Below, piece by piece: positions 8,216 to 16,757 of a stretch of 64,000 nt of DNA (positions are counted from its first letter, which is position 1; every line of letters starts with the position of its first letter). Both the position numbers and the translations under genes were made by a program. The notes beneath the pieces were generated by a model that did not search any database, was not told where the DNA came from, and worked only from the letters and a program-made list of their open reading frames with translations. This DNA is from Lacibacter sp. H407 (GTDB lineage Bacteria > Bacteroidota > Bacteroidia > Chitinophagales > Chitinophagaceae): NCBI RefSeq assembly GCF_037892605.1, contig NZ_JBBKTU010000001.1:2294001-2358000 (forward strand), read 5' to 3'.

Positions 8216-8725
8216 ATGCGTCACGGAGACAAAATCAAAAATCTGAGTCGTACCGCTTCTCACAGAAAAGCGTTGCTGACTAACCTAGCTATCGAGCTGA
8301 TCCAACACAAACGTATCGTTACTACCTTAACAAAGGCAAAAGCGTTACGTACATGGATCGAGCCTCTGATTACAAAAGCCAAAGACAATTCTACTCACTC
8401 ACGTCGTGTAGTGTTTAGTTACTTACAAAACAAAGAAGCTGTTACTGAACTGTTCAGCACTGTTGCTGAAAAAGTTGCCAGCCGCCCGGGTGGATATACA
8501 CGTGTATTGAAATTAGGTATACGTGTAGGTGATAACGCAGAAAAAGCCATGATTGAACTGGTTGATTTCAACGAGATCTACGGTAAAGGAAAAGGTGAAG
8601 CTGCTGCGCCTGCTAAGAAAACCCGTCGTGCCGGTGGTGCGAAGAAAAAGGCTGAAGCTACAACTGAAGAAGTTGCTGCTGCTCCTGCTGCTGAAGAAAC
8701 AAAAGAAGAAAAATCAGCTGAATAA
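8216..8725 (+). CDS. rplQ: 50S ribosomal protein L17 with C-terminal tail
   Basis: 169 residues. The first 115 or so are canonical L17 ([45 protein letters not shown], then [28 protein letters not shown]). The remaining 45 or so residues are an Ala/Lys/Glu-rich low-complexity tail, as seen in other Bacteroidota L17 proteins. It lies at the end of the ribosomal cluster, between two strong hairpins. Confidence 0.96.
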   Translation: MRHGDKIKNLSRTASHRKALLTNLAIELIQHKRIVTTLTKAKALRTWIEPLITKAKDNSTHSRRVVFSYLQNKEAVTELFSTVAEKVASRPGGYTRVLKLGIRVGDNAEKAMIELVDFNEIYGKGKGEAAAPAKKTRRAGGAKKKAEATTEEVAAAPAAEETKEEKSAE

Positions 8726-8751
8726 TATTCATGTTGAAAAGTTTTTGATAC

Positions 8752-8786
8752 AGAGGCAGGACATTTGGTTCTGCCTCTTTTATTTT
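8752..8786 (+). terminator. Intrinsic terminator after rplQ
   Basis: AGAGGCAGGAC (8752-8762) pairs with GTTCTGCCTCT (8768-8778) (one G-T pair, 5-nt loop), followed by TTTATTTT. It ends the ribosomal cluster just before carA. Confidence 0.85.
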
Positions 8787-8797
8787 GCATAATAATT

Positions 8798-9919
8798 ATG
8801 ACACAACCACATAAGCCAACAGGAACTCAAACTGCCATTCTCATGCTGGAAGATGGCAATGTATTTTACGGGAAAGCATTCGGGAAAATTGGTACTACTA
8901 CCGGTGAGATCTGTTTCAACACAGGTATGACAGGTTACCAGGAAGTATTTACTGATCCCAGTTATACCGGCCAGATCATTATCATGAACAATGTGCATAC
9001 CGGTAACTACGGCACATTTGCAAAAGATGTAGAAAGCAACAGTGTAAAAATCAAAGGTTTGATCGGCCGTAATCTTGAAGATCGTTTTTCAAGATATTTT
9101 GCTGACAAATCATTGCAGCAATACCTTGAAGAGCAGCATATTGTTTCTATTGAAGATGTAGATACAAGAGCCTTGGTAGCCCATGTGCGTACGAAAGGCG
9201 CCATGAACTGCATCATTTCATCGGAAATATTAGACGAAGCAAAACTGAAAGAAGAGTTAGCAAAGGTTCCCTCAATGGAAGGATTGGAGTTGGCAAGCAC
9301 AGTAAGTACAACAGAAGCATTTAATATGGGTGATGAAAATTCACCGATCCGTATTGCGGTAATGGATTTTGGTACTAAGCTGAACATTCTGCAATGCATG
9401 GTTGATCGGGGTGCTTATTTAAAAGTATTCCCTGCAAAAACAAAGATCGAAGAGCTGAAAGCGTTTAACCCTGCGGGTTACTTTATATCAAATGGTCCCG
9501 GCGATCCTGCCAGTATGGATTATGCCATTGACACAGTGAAGGCGATCATCAACGAGAAGAAGCCAACGTTTGGTATCTGTCTCGGTCATCAGTTGCTGGC
9601 GTTGGCAAATGATATTTCCACATTCAAAATGCATCATGGTCACCGTGGATTAAACCACCCGGTGAAAAACCTGGTGACAGGATTGTGTGAGATCACTACA
9701 CAAAATCATGGATTTGGTGTTGATCCGGAAGCGGTGCGTAAAGCAGCCAATGTCGAGATCACCCATGTGAACCTGAATGATGAATCAATTGAAGGGATTC
9801 GTTTGAAAGATCGTCCTGCGTTTTCGGTGCAGTATCATCCGGAGAGCACACCCGGCCCGCACGACAGCCGTTACCTGTTTGATGATTTTATTCAAATGAT
9901 CAAAAGCAGTTTAAATTAA
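8798..9919 (+). CDS. carA: Carbamoyl-phosphate synthase small (glutaminase) subunit
   Basis: 373 residues. CarA hydrolyses glutamine and channels ammonia to CarB for carbamoyl phosphate (pyrimidine and arginine synthesis). The N-terminal CarA domain has FGKIGTTTGEICFNTGMTGYQEVFTDPSYTGQI. The class I glutaminase domain has FISNGPGDPAS, the nucleophile C261 in FGICLGHQLLALA, and the His/Glu pair in YHPESTPGP. The start at 8798 (MTQPHK) is preferred to a longer frame that runs into the terminator. carB is not in the window. A clean terminator follows. Confidence 0.96.
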   Translation: MTQPHKPTGTQTAILMLEDGNVFYGKAFGKIGTTTGEICFNTGMTGYQEVFTDPSYTGQIIIMNNVHTGNYGTFAKDVESNSVKIKGLIGRNLEDRFSRYFADKSLQQYLEEQHIVSIEDVDTRALVAHVRTKGAMNCIISSEILDEAKLKEELAKVPSMEGLELASTVSTTEAFNMGDENSPIRIAVMDFGTKLNILQCMVDRGAYLKVFPAKTKIEELKAFNPAGYFISNGPGDPASMDYAIDTVKAIINEKKPTFGICLGHQLLALANDISTFKMHHGHRGLNHPVKNLVTGLCEITTQNHGFGVDPEAVRKAANVEITHVNLNDESIEGIRLKDRPAFSVQYHPESTPGPHDSRYLFDDFIQMIKSSLN

Positions 9920-9924
9920 TACCG

Positions 9925-9951
9925 AGCCCCGATTCAACATCGGGGCTTTTT
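9925..9951 (+). terminator. Intrinsic terminator after carA
   Basis: AGCCCCGAT (9925-9933) and ATCGGGGCT (9939-9947) form a perfect 9-bp stem with a 5-nt loop, followed by TTTT. Confidence 0.9.
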
Positions 9952-10066
9952 CATGTGTTCTTTTTTATTGATTTTTTGCCACATAGAATTCGCCACCAAA
10001 TTTTCAGTGATTGTTGCCTAAGCTATCTCGAAAATTTTGTGCCTCATTTCTTTTTATATTTATGCT

Positions 10067-10486
10067 ATGAAGAAGATCGCCATCATCAATGGGCCCAACT
10101 TAAACCTCCTTGGAAAACGGGAGCCGGGAGTTTATGGCAACAAGTCGTTTGAAGAATATTTTGAAGAGCTGAAAGCAAAATTTCCTGCTGTTGAGTTTCA
10201 TTATTATCAGAGCAATGTAGAAGGTGAGTTGATCAATGAACTACAGCGTGTTGGATTTTCGTATGATGGCATTGTACTGAATCCCGGTGGCTACACCCAT
10301 ACTTCCGTTGCCATTGGCGATGCCATTGCAGCCATTACAACACCTGTTGTGGAAGTGCATATTTCCAATATACATGCACGTGAAGAATTCCGGAAACTGT
10401 CGCATGTAAGTGCCAAGGCTGCCGGTAGTATTATTGGGTTGGGGATGAAAGGGTATGAGTTGGGAGTGTTTTATCTGCTACACTAG
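10067..10486 (+). CDS. aroQ: Type II 3-dehydroquinate dehydratase
   Basis: 139 residues, normal for the dodecameric type II enzyme of the shikimate pathway. Motifs: NGPNLNLLGKREPGVYG with the catalytic Tyr23, NPGGYTHTSVAI for substrate binding, and the catalytic His in EVHISNIHAREEFR. The start at 10067 (MKKIAIINGP) matches the family; the ten upstream codons of the longer frame do not. It is convergent with the minus-strand membrane cassette, with only 3 bp between the stop codons. Confidence 0.96.
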   Translation: MKKIAIINGPNLNLLGKREPGVYGNKSFEEYFEELKAKFPAVEFHYYQSNVEGELINELQRVGFSYDGIVLNPGGYTHTSVAIGDAIAAITTPVVEVHISNIHAREEFRKLSHVSAKAAGSIIGLGMKGYELGVFYLLH

Positions 10487-10489
10487 TGT

Positions 10490-11980
10490 TTACTTTTTCA
10501 GCAACGGAATTTGTTGCTGAAAGTATTTATTGAGGATGATCCTGAAGGTGTTGGGAGAGTATAGGTCATCTGGTATCTGGCTATAATCTTTATCAGGGAA
10601 GTATATTGCAGATAGGATTTTTTGTTTGTGATCTTGTGGGAATTTATTAAGATCGAAGCGTCTGTTACCATGATCGCCTTGGATTATTATAATTGAAGGA
10701 CGTTTATTGTTTCTAAGTATTTTATTAGCCAGTTCAATGATTGTTTTGTTTGCATACTTTACTTGGTTTAGATAGGTCGCTGTTGTATGGTATTGATTTT
10801 TGTATGATTCATAGCTCCAATTAATTGTATTGCCTTTTTCGTCAAATTTGAAAGGATCATGTGGTAAAAAAAAGTGTCCATAGAAAAACTTGGGTTTAAT
10901 AGTATCGATGGTTAATGAAGAGTCGATTAATTGATTGATTCTTTTAGTATATATTACCTCATCATTGATTCGTCGGTTAAAATCAGTAATAAAAGCCTTT
11001 TTATAAAAGCTAGTAAAATTCCAACCAATATCCTGTTTTACTTTTCTCAAAATAGTTTGGTTTTGAATCATATCTTCAGGAGAATTCCAATGGATATACT
11101 TTCGTACCAATGATTTATTATCCTTAAAGTCGAACATGCTAGCATTAATAAATGTGTAACCATTAGTTTGTAAGAACGGGACCAGTCTATTTTCTGCGAG
11201 TTTGATATTTATTGCATACTGTTGTTTTAAAATAAGTTCATTACTGTTTTTGGGCGAAAATTCAGTGAGCCCAAGTAGTGAATAAATGCACGCAACAGTA
11301 TGGTGATATGCGCTGGTTGCGCCAGCCGAAACTCTAAAATCAAGTTTACTCAAACTACTATCCAATGAGTTATTATTATAGTTGAATAGTGTATGAAGTG
11401 ATTTAGTACTGGGATGTTCATCAAATATTAGAAAAAAAATATCCGGCTTAATTTGTTCTTTTATTTCTATTTTATTTAGCACCGTGTTATTTTGGGTAAC
11501 TATTGCATTTCGTTCCTTGAGTGAAGCGAATCCGTATATAGAAAGTTGAAATATTTCATAACTCAATAATATTAGTATCGTAACATTTAAGAACAAGTGC
11601 GCTCTTTCAATCTTTTTCCTTGTTTTATGAACAAAATGATGAGTTAATATGAGGGAAATAAATAGGAGCGGAAGAAAAATGGAATATCTAGAGAAATAAC
11701 ATAGAAAAGGGACAGCCTTGATTTCCTTCATAAACGGTGCTGCAAAAAAATAAACTGAAAGTAATATAGAGGTTAATAATGCCGACTTTGACAAGTCTCT
11801 GAGGATTAACCAATAAAAAAAAAGTAAAACTGCTGGCGCTGTTATCCATGCAATTATTAGACCGGATATTTTCCCTAAATCAATTAAGCCTGCAAAATCA
11901 ATATAGTTATGAAGTATGAAAAATACTGGTATTGAAAAGCAATGAAGAAAATTCGGCAGTATTTTATGAAGTAGTTTCAT
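10490..11980 (-). CDS. Alkaline-phosphatase-superfamily membrane protein, copy 3 (most divergent)
   Basis: 496 residues: about five transmembrane helices in the first 150 residues, then a large catalytic domain. The domain carries the superfamily landmarks DIFFLIFDEHPSTKS (first metal Asp), SAYHHTVACIYSLLG (Thr in the nucleophile position), HFFLPHDPFKFD and IIIIQGDHGNRR (late metal ligands). The order matches LTA-synthase/sulfatase-type enzymes that work at the membrane surface, so it may transfer or cleave phosphate or sulfate groups on a lipid or glycan. It is related to the next two genes but more diverged, and reads visibly AT-rich. It is separated by 86 bp from the gene upstream. Confidence 0.72.
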   Translation of the reverse strand: MKLLHKILPNFLHCFSIPVFFILHNYIDFAGLIDLGKISGLIIAWITAPAVLLFFYWLILRDLSKSALLTSILLSVYFFAAPFMKEIKAVPFLCYFSRYSIFLPLLFISLILTHHFVHKTRKKIERAHLFLNVTILILLSYEIFQLSIYGFASLKERNAIVTQNNTVLNKIEIKEQIKPDIFFLIFDEHPSTKSLHTLFNYNNNSLDSSLSKLDFRVSAGATSAYHHTVACIYSLLGLTEFSPKNSNELILKQQYAINIKLAENRLVPFLQTNGYTFINASMFDFKDNKSLVRKYIHWNSPEDMIQNQTILRKVKQDIGWNFTSFYKKAFITDFNRRINDEVIYTKRINQLIDSSLTIDTIKPKFFYGHFFLPHDPFKFDEKGNTINWSYESYKNQYHTTATYLNQVKYANKTIIELANKILRNNKRPSIIIIQGDHGNRRFDLNKFPQDHKQKILSAIYFPDKDYSQIPDDLYSPNTFRIILNKYFQQQIPLLKK

Positions 11981-12066
11981 TATAATAACCTTGTTATATA
12001 TTTTTCAGTTTTCATACTTGTAACTAAAGAATATATTTTTTGTTTAAGGAAGTCGTTATAAATATT

Positions 12067-13656
12067 TTAATTGATTTTATTTAGTTGAATCTTTTCAGAT
12101 TTTATAACTGTTTCTTTTTGAGCAGTTACTAATGTGCTGCTATCTTTTAATAGATTTAGATTTGCGCCGAAATATTTATTTAGTACTATTCGAAAGGTGT
12201 TAACCGGCGAAAGTGAATCATACAAAAGTTCATAGTTCTGGTCAGGGAAATAAATAGAGTTGAAATTTTGGAATGTATAACCTTCTTTATCGCCCTCTTG
12301 AGAACGAAAACCATGGTCGCCTTCAATAATTATAATGGTATTTTTTTTATTATGTAATTGAATGTAGTTTGTTAATTCTCTGATTATTTTGCCAGCATAC
12401 ACAACTTGATGGTAGTATGAATCTGAATTTCCTGGGCCAACTTTAAGTATTGTTTTTTCAGCAGTTTTTACTTTACCAGTGCTGTCAAATATATATGGGT
12501 CATGTGGCAGCATAAAATGGCCGTAAACAAATTTTTGCTTACCTGTTAATGAACAGCTGTTTTTAATCATCGAAATTGTCGTGTCAAAATAGTTCTTCTT
12601 ATCAGCATTCCTTTTATCGATTATTTTAAATTGTCGATTTTTTATAAAAGGCACGTCGATGCGGTTATAATTCCAAAAAATATCTCTGTAAATACGTCCA
12701 GGAAGTGTTTTGAAAGAATAATGATGTTGTCTCATATTTAAGAAGTAAGAATCTCCTGGCCAGTCTTCATTATCAAATGAGATAGGTTGATAGTTATGAA
12801 TATTGTATTTTTCTTTTTTAAGAATTTGAAATAATGAATTATTTAGTATTGAAGAGGACCCCCAGAAATATACTTTTGGGTCATTCATAACTGGAGCTAT
12901 CCAAGGTGGCAGATACTCCATGTTAAATGTGCTGGTAAGTGAATGAATTGTCCAGTTGTAATTCGCTGCGCCATTCGTAACAACATAAAATCCTTTTTTC
13001 AGTAAATGAGAATCTAATTGATAGGTATTCTTTTTGAAATTTTGTTGCATACTTTTTGATGAAGCTAACGCATCAAATACAAGAAAGTAAATATCTGGCT
13101 TCAAGGAATCTGGCAGCGTTTTCGAAGGCTGATAGTCATTGAATACATTAAAGCGAAAATCAATAAGGTTGTCAACACTTTTGTCAATTTGATACCGCTT
13201 AATGCTATTTGGTATTTCTGAAAGAATTAAAATGGTAAATAACAGGTTCAGGAATAAATATGCATCATCAAACGTTCTTTTTCTTTTTTTTAAGATCAAA
13301 AATATAATCAAAAACAGAAGAAAAGTTGCAGGAATTACAACTATGAATTTCGAAACGTAGCTCTGAGGAAGAAGCTGTTTTAAACTGTCGTGCAGATAAC
13401 CAAAAGCAAGACAGCATAGGCTGATGATAAAAGTAGATATAGCTGCTTTTTTGAAGTTACGAAACAGCTTAAAAGAAATGAAACATAAAACGAATGCACA
13501 AACGAGTACAACTAACAAATTTATGAAGACATATTTCAACGAAAGAAAGCCAAATAATTCATTGTAACCGCTGTAAATAAAAAATAAAGGTAACAGTACA
13601 AGGAATAATGGCCATGTGCTAAAAAAATGTTTCAATTTCAGATAAAACCTTTTCAT
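12067..13656 (-). CDS. Alkaline-phosphatase-superfamily membrane protein, copy 2
   Basis: 529 residues with about five membrane helices (roughly 15-30, 40-62, 72-90, 101-122, 132-148), then the catalytic domain. Landmarks: DIYFLVFDALASSKS with D195 as the likely metal ligand, GAANYNWTIHSLTSTFNMEYLP with the probable nucleophile Thr, YGHFMLPHDPYIFDSTGK and IIIIEGDHGFRSQEG. The C-terminus has VNTFRIVLNKYFGANLNLLKDSS, shared with the neighbouring copies. It is separated by 4 bp from copy 1, so the two are surely co-transcribed. The membrane topology puts the catalytic domain most likely on the periplasmic side. The substrate is unknown. Confidence 0.75.
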   Translation of the reverse strand: MKRFYLKLKHFFSTWPLFLVLLPLFFIYSGYNELFGFLSLKYVFINLLVVLVCAFVLCFISFKLFRNFKKAAISTFIISLCCLAFGYLHDSLKQLLPQSYVSKFIVVIPATFLLFLIIFLILKKRKRTFDDAYLFLNLLFTILILSEIPNSIKRYQIDKSVDNLIDFRFNVFNDYQPSKTLPDSLKPDIYFLVFDALASSKSMQQNFKKNTYQLDSHLLKKGFYVVTNGAANYNWTIHSLTSTFNMEYLPPWIAPVMNDPKVYFWGSSSILNNSLFQILKKEKYNIHNYQPISFDNEDWPGDSYFLNMRQHHYSFKTLPGRIYRDIFWNYNRIDVPFIKNRQFKIIDKRNADKKNYFDTTISMIKNSCSLTGKQKFVYGHFMLPHDPYIFDSTGKVKTAEKTILKVGPGNSDSYYHQVVYAGKIIRELTNYIQLHNKKNTIIIIEGDHGFRSQEGDKEGYTFQNFNSIYFPDQNYELLYDSLSPVNTFRIVLNKYFGANLNLLKDSSTLVTAQKETVIKSEKIQLNKIN

Positions 13657-13660
13657 TGAC

Positions 13661-15208
13661 TTATTTTTCGCCAGGTAAAGTGTAAGGGATGAAAATACTG
13701 CTATCTTTTAATAATGGAAGGTTCGCAGTAAAGAATTTATTCAAAACCAACCGAAAAGAGTTTACAGGACTCATCGTGCTATAGTGTTGCGTGTAATCAT
13801 TATCGGGAAGATAAACACTATTGAAGTTGTCAAATATCATATACCCTTTCTTGCCAGTAATATTCCTGTAGCCATGGTCGCCTTCTATAATTATGACAGT
13901 ATTCTGACGGTTAGTTTTTTTGATGTGCACCACGAGTTCTTGAATAATTTTGTTAGCGAATTTCACTTGTTCAATAAACGCTGCCGGCTGTTCCTCCTCT
14001 GAATATAAAATCGTTTTTTCCGTTGGCTTTAGTTTTCCTGAACTGTCAAAAATAAAAGGATCATGTGGCAGTTGGAAATGCGCATATACAAATTGTTTTT
14101 TTTCTTTAGTCAGCGAACAGCTTTTTTTTACCAGTAGTTTTGTTTGCAGCAAATCGTTTTGAAGAGTAAGATTTCGACTATGATATTTTTTGAAATTTCG
14201 GTTATTTAATATTTTCATATTTAACCGAGAAACATTCCAGCCGAGGTCACGATAAACTCTGCCGGGTAGTGTTTGATAGAAATAATTCATATACAGTATA
14301 TTGCCAAAGAATAATTTGCCATGCCAGTCTTTATTAGCAAACGAAATCGGTTGGTATTGTTTGATTTCATAATTCTGCTGCTCTAGTATGCGGGTCAGTG
14401 AGTTGTCAAGTAATGAAGCTGTGGCTTTGAAGTACATTTTTGCTTCATCCTGATAAAGATTAACAGCAGGGGTGTAGTCCATATTGAGCGTGCTGCTTAC
14501 AGACAAAACAGTTAGGTTGTAATTGCTTTTGGATTTTGAATGGACATAGAATTTTTCTTTTAGTAGAAAGCTGTCTAGAAAACTATTGTCAAACCCCCAT
14601 TCGGACTTCATGGCAATTGAAGATGGAAGAGCATCAAAAACCAGAAAATAAATATCTGGTTTTATCGAGTCGGGGATAGTTGTATTAATCCTAGCCTGTT
14701 TACTGGCATTAAAGCGGTTATCAAGTAATTTTTTTTCATTCTTGTAGTTTGAAAATTGAATAATACTGTCAACTAGTTCATACAGCAGCAATGAGAAGAT
14801 CAACGTATTTATAAAAAAAAAATGGCGTTGAAACAGGCTATTCCTTTTTTTGATAAGTACAAAGAATACAACAAGAAGAAAAAGGGAAATCACAAATATA
14901 AATTTGTAGCTACTGAAAAATCCGTCACCCATTATTTTCTTAGTGCTATCATGTAAAAAACCAAATGACAAAATAAATAGTAGTAACCAAAAACTGAGAA
15001 TTACGGCTTTTCTTTTGTTCCTTATAAAAATGTAGCAACATGCATAAAGTAAAAGTGAAGTAAGAAGTACGATTGATAAGTTCAGAATTACAAACGAGGC
15101 CGGGAAAAAACCGAAAAAGGCATTGTTCCCATGCAGAATAAACACAAGTGGGAGTAATGCCAAGAAGTATGCTTTTTGTTGAAGTTTTATTTTCAATTTT
15201 TTTTTCAT
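13661..15208 (-). CDS. Alkaline-phosphatase-superfamily membrane protein, copy 1
   Basis: 515 residues and clearly paralogous to copy 2 over the whole length. It has five membrane helices in the first 150 residues and then DIYFLVFDALPSSIA, SNYNLTVLSVSSTLNMDYTP, YAHFQLPHDPFIFDSSGK, IIIIEGDHGYRNITG and VNSFRLVLNKFFTANLPLLKDSS. It lies 18 bp after the kinase-like/methyltransferase gene. I call it a sulfatase/phosphotransferase-like enzyme from the ordered metal-binding motifs. Whether it is a hydrolase or a transferase cannot be read from sequence alone. Confidence 0.75.
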   Translation of the reverse strand: MKKKLKIKLQQKAYFLALLPLVFILHGNNAFFGFFPASFVILNLSIVLLTSLLLYACCYIFIRNKRKAVILSFWLLLFILSFGFLHDSTKKIMGDGFFSSYKFIFVISLFLLVVFFVLIKKRNSLFQRHFFFINTLIFSLLLYELVDSIIQFSNYKNEKKLLDNRFNASKQARINTTIPDSIKPDIYFLVFDALPSSIAMKSEWGFDNSFLDSFLLKEKFYVHSKSKSNYNLTVLSVSSTLNMDYTPAVNLYQDEAKMYFKATASLLDNSLTRILEQQNYEIKQYQPISFANKDWHGKLFFGNILYMNYFYQTLPGRVYRDLGWNVSRLNMKILNNRNFKKYHSRNLTLQNDLLQTKLLVKKSCSLTKEKKQFVYAHFQLPHDPFIFDSSGKLKPTEKTILYSEEEQPAAFIEQVKFANKIIQELVVHIKKTNRQNTVIIIEGDHGYRNITGKKGYMIFDNFNSVYLPDNDYTQHYSTMSPVNSFRLVLNKFFTANLPLLKDSSIFIPYTLPGEK

Positions 15209-15226
15209 GCGTTAAAAAGGACGGAA

Positions 15227-16600
15227 TTATTTTTTTTGATAAACAAACATTGTTCTTTTTGAACCGGGAACATCTGTTTTTTGCTTCAGTATAAACCGTT
15301 CTTCAAATGCTACCTCAAATTGATCTTCTGTATACCCTTCGAAAATATCTTTCCGCCATTGCAACATGCCCACTACTTTCGGATCTGTTTTCGGCACAAA
15401 TTCAATAATAAGGGTTTTACAGATAGAAGCAAAGAAGGATGCAAGTTGTTCAAACGAAATATTTTTAGCAATTGCAAGGTGATGGATCAAGGCCAGCGCC
15501 AAACAGACATCGAATGATTTTCGTTGAAAAAAAGAAGTGCGTTCGGCATTCGTCCAGCCCATACCCGGGCTAGGGTAAGTAAGGTCAACAACCAAAGGTA
15601 AAATGTGCTGTTGCTTTTCTTTTTTCAACCGCTGATAAAGTGAATCAATACAGGCACTGTCAAAATCAGTAGAAACCACCATCGCCTCTTTTTTACAGAG
15701 TAACGAAAATTCACCTTCGTTTGCACCAAGATCAATTACTGAGGAATAGTTCAAGCTTCCCAATAAGGAGGAAACAATTTCTTTTTTAGCAGACAGATAG
15801 TCATCACTCAAAATTGTTTCGTCGTAATAATTATTCCAGGTAGTTGTTGTGCTGGGCAGTTTCAAGTTACTGATACAATCTTCAAGATTCTGTAGAATTT
15901 GCTCAATATTTTTCTGTGAAATTTTTTTGGTTGACCCGTTTGCGGTTCCGGTTGCTTTACCAGACATGTTTGCATGAAGATGAACATGCAGATAAATAGA
16001 TGGTTTCAGCTTTGTCTTAAGTGGTAGCAATTTCGACGTGATGTTGGCTGGAACTCCATCGGGATAACTCAACATCAACTTGTGAACTTCAAAACCGGTG
16101 TACTGTGCAAGCAATAGTGGATTTAAAAAGCATTCGCAGAACTGACGATACGCAACCCATGCTTCACCTTGCTCATATCGCTCAAAGGAAAGCGTATCGA
16201 TCAGCTTTGCTTTCCCATCAACAAACTGAATATTTGTATGCGTTGCATCTTTCAGGATCATTCCTTTTTGCAAAGCTGCTTTGCAAATGGAAAGCGTTGT
16301 CAATGCCGCATCTTTCAACTGGCTAAAACTCCACTCCCATGCATATGACAACAGAGGAATATATTGCGGCACAAGTGTTAGATACCAATCTGCACGGCCT
16401 GTATGATTTTCCTGTAACGCAGTGTAGGGAAGCAATAATTTTTTCTTGAGTAACTCATCCGATAACCCAGAGGATTGCAACAACTCATAATGCGCTTTAT
16501 ACAGCGACGAAACAAACCTGTACACCGTTCCCTCTTTTTCATAGATAAAACCGGAAGGGTCACGAAACGAAGCAGGATGATGATTAATCAGTTGACTCAT
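15227..16600 (-). CDS. Kinase-like domain fused to SAM-dependent methyltransferase
   Basis: 457 residues. The N-terminal 190 or so residues resemble a minimal protein-kinase/aminoglycoside-phosphotransferase fold. After GMILKD118-ATHTN123-IQF comes KLID135TLSF, matching the catalytic HxDxxxxN loop and the following metal Asp, but with Lys-Asp instead of His-x-Asp. The C-terminal part (about 280-457) is a class I methyltransferase: VIDLGANEGEF (motif I, 288-298), STDFD at 310-314, VVDLTYP and LALALIHHL. The start at 16600 (MSQLINHHP) overlaps the preceding small gene by 17 nt; the longer frame from 16699 would lie inside that gene. It is similar in outline to proteins often annotated as NoeA-like. 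The target is unknown. Confidence 0.75.
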   Translation of the reverse strand: MSQLINHHPASFRDPSGFIYEKEGTVYRFVSSLYKAHYELLQSSGLSDELLKKKLLLPYTALQENHTGRADWYLTLVPQYIPLLSYAWEWSFSQLKDAALTTLSICKAALQKGMILKDATHTNIQFVDGKAKLIDTLSFERYEQGEAWVAYRQFCECFLNPLLLAQYTGFEVHKLMLSYPDGVPANITSKLLPLKTKLKPSIYLHVHLHANMSGKATGTANGSTKKISQKNIEQILQNLEDCISNLKLPSTTTTWNNYYDETILSDDYLSAKKEIVSSLLGSLNYSSVIDLGANEGEFSLLCKKEAMVVSTDFDSACIDSLYQRLKKEKQQHILPLVVDLTYPSPGMGWTNAERTSFFQRKSFDVCLALALIHHLAIAKNISFEQLASFFASICKTLIIEFVPKTDPKVVGMLQWRKDIFEGYTEDQFEVAFEERFILKQKTDVPGSKRTMFVYQKK

Positions 16601-16757
16601 TTTTTTCTTCTTCTGTTTCAGGTTTGGGTTTGCTGAAAAAACTTTTGATCCAGTTCCATCCGGTTTTGAAATAGAAGATAACACCAAGCACAGCAGCAAT
16701 AATCACCTGAATGAGGTAACTGCCACTACCGGGATCAAGGTATAAGAGTTGCATCAT
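16584..16757 (-). CDS. 57-residue membrane protein with LDPGSGS motif
   Basis: A short gene encoding MMQLLYLDPGSGSYLIQVII, then a hydrophobic run AAVLGVIFYF (one transmembrane helix of about 18 residues), a TGWNWIKSFF segment and an acidic/lysine tail. The start ATG (16755-16757) shares ATGA with the stop of the M42 peptidase, and the 3' end overlaps the methyltransferase start by 17 nt. The gene is therefore translationally coupled on both sides, which strongly supports that it is real. Small proteins with a DPG(S/T)GS motif before one helix occur next to polysaccharide or sulfatase-like genes in other bacteria (recalled, not searched). Confidence 0.8.
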   Translation of the reverse strand: MMQLLYLDPGSGSYLIQVIIAAVLGVIFYFKTGWNWIKSFFSKPKPETEEEKNESTD

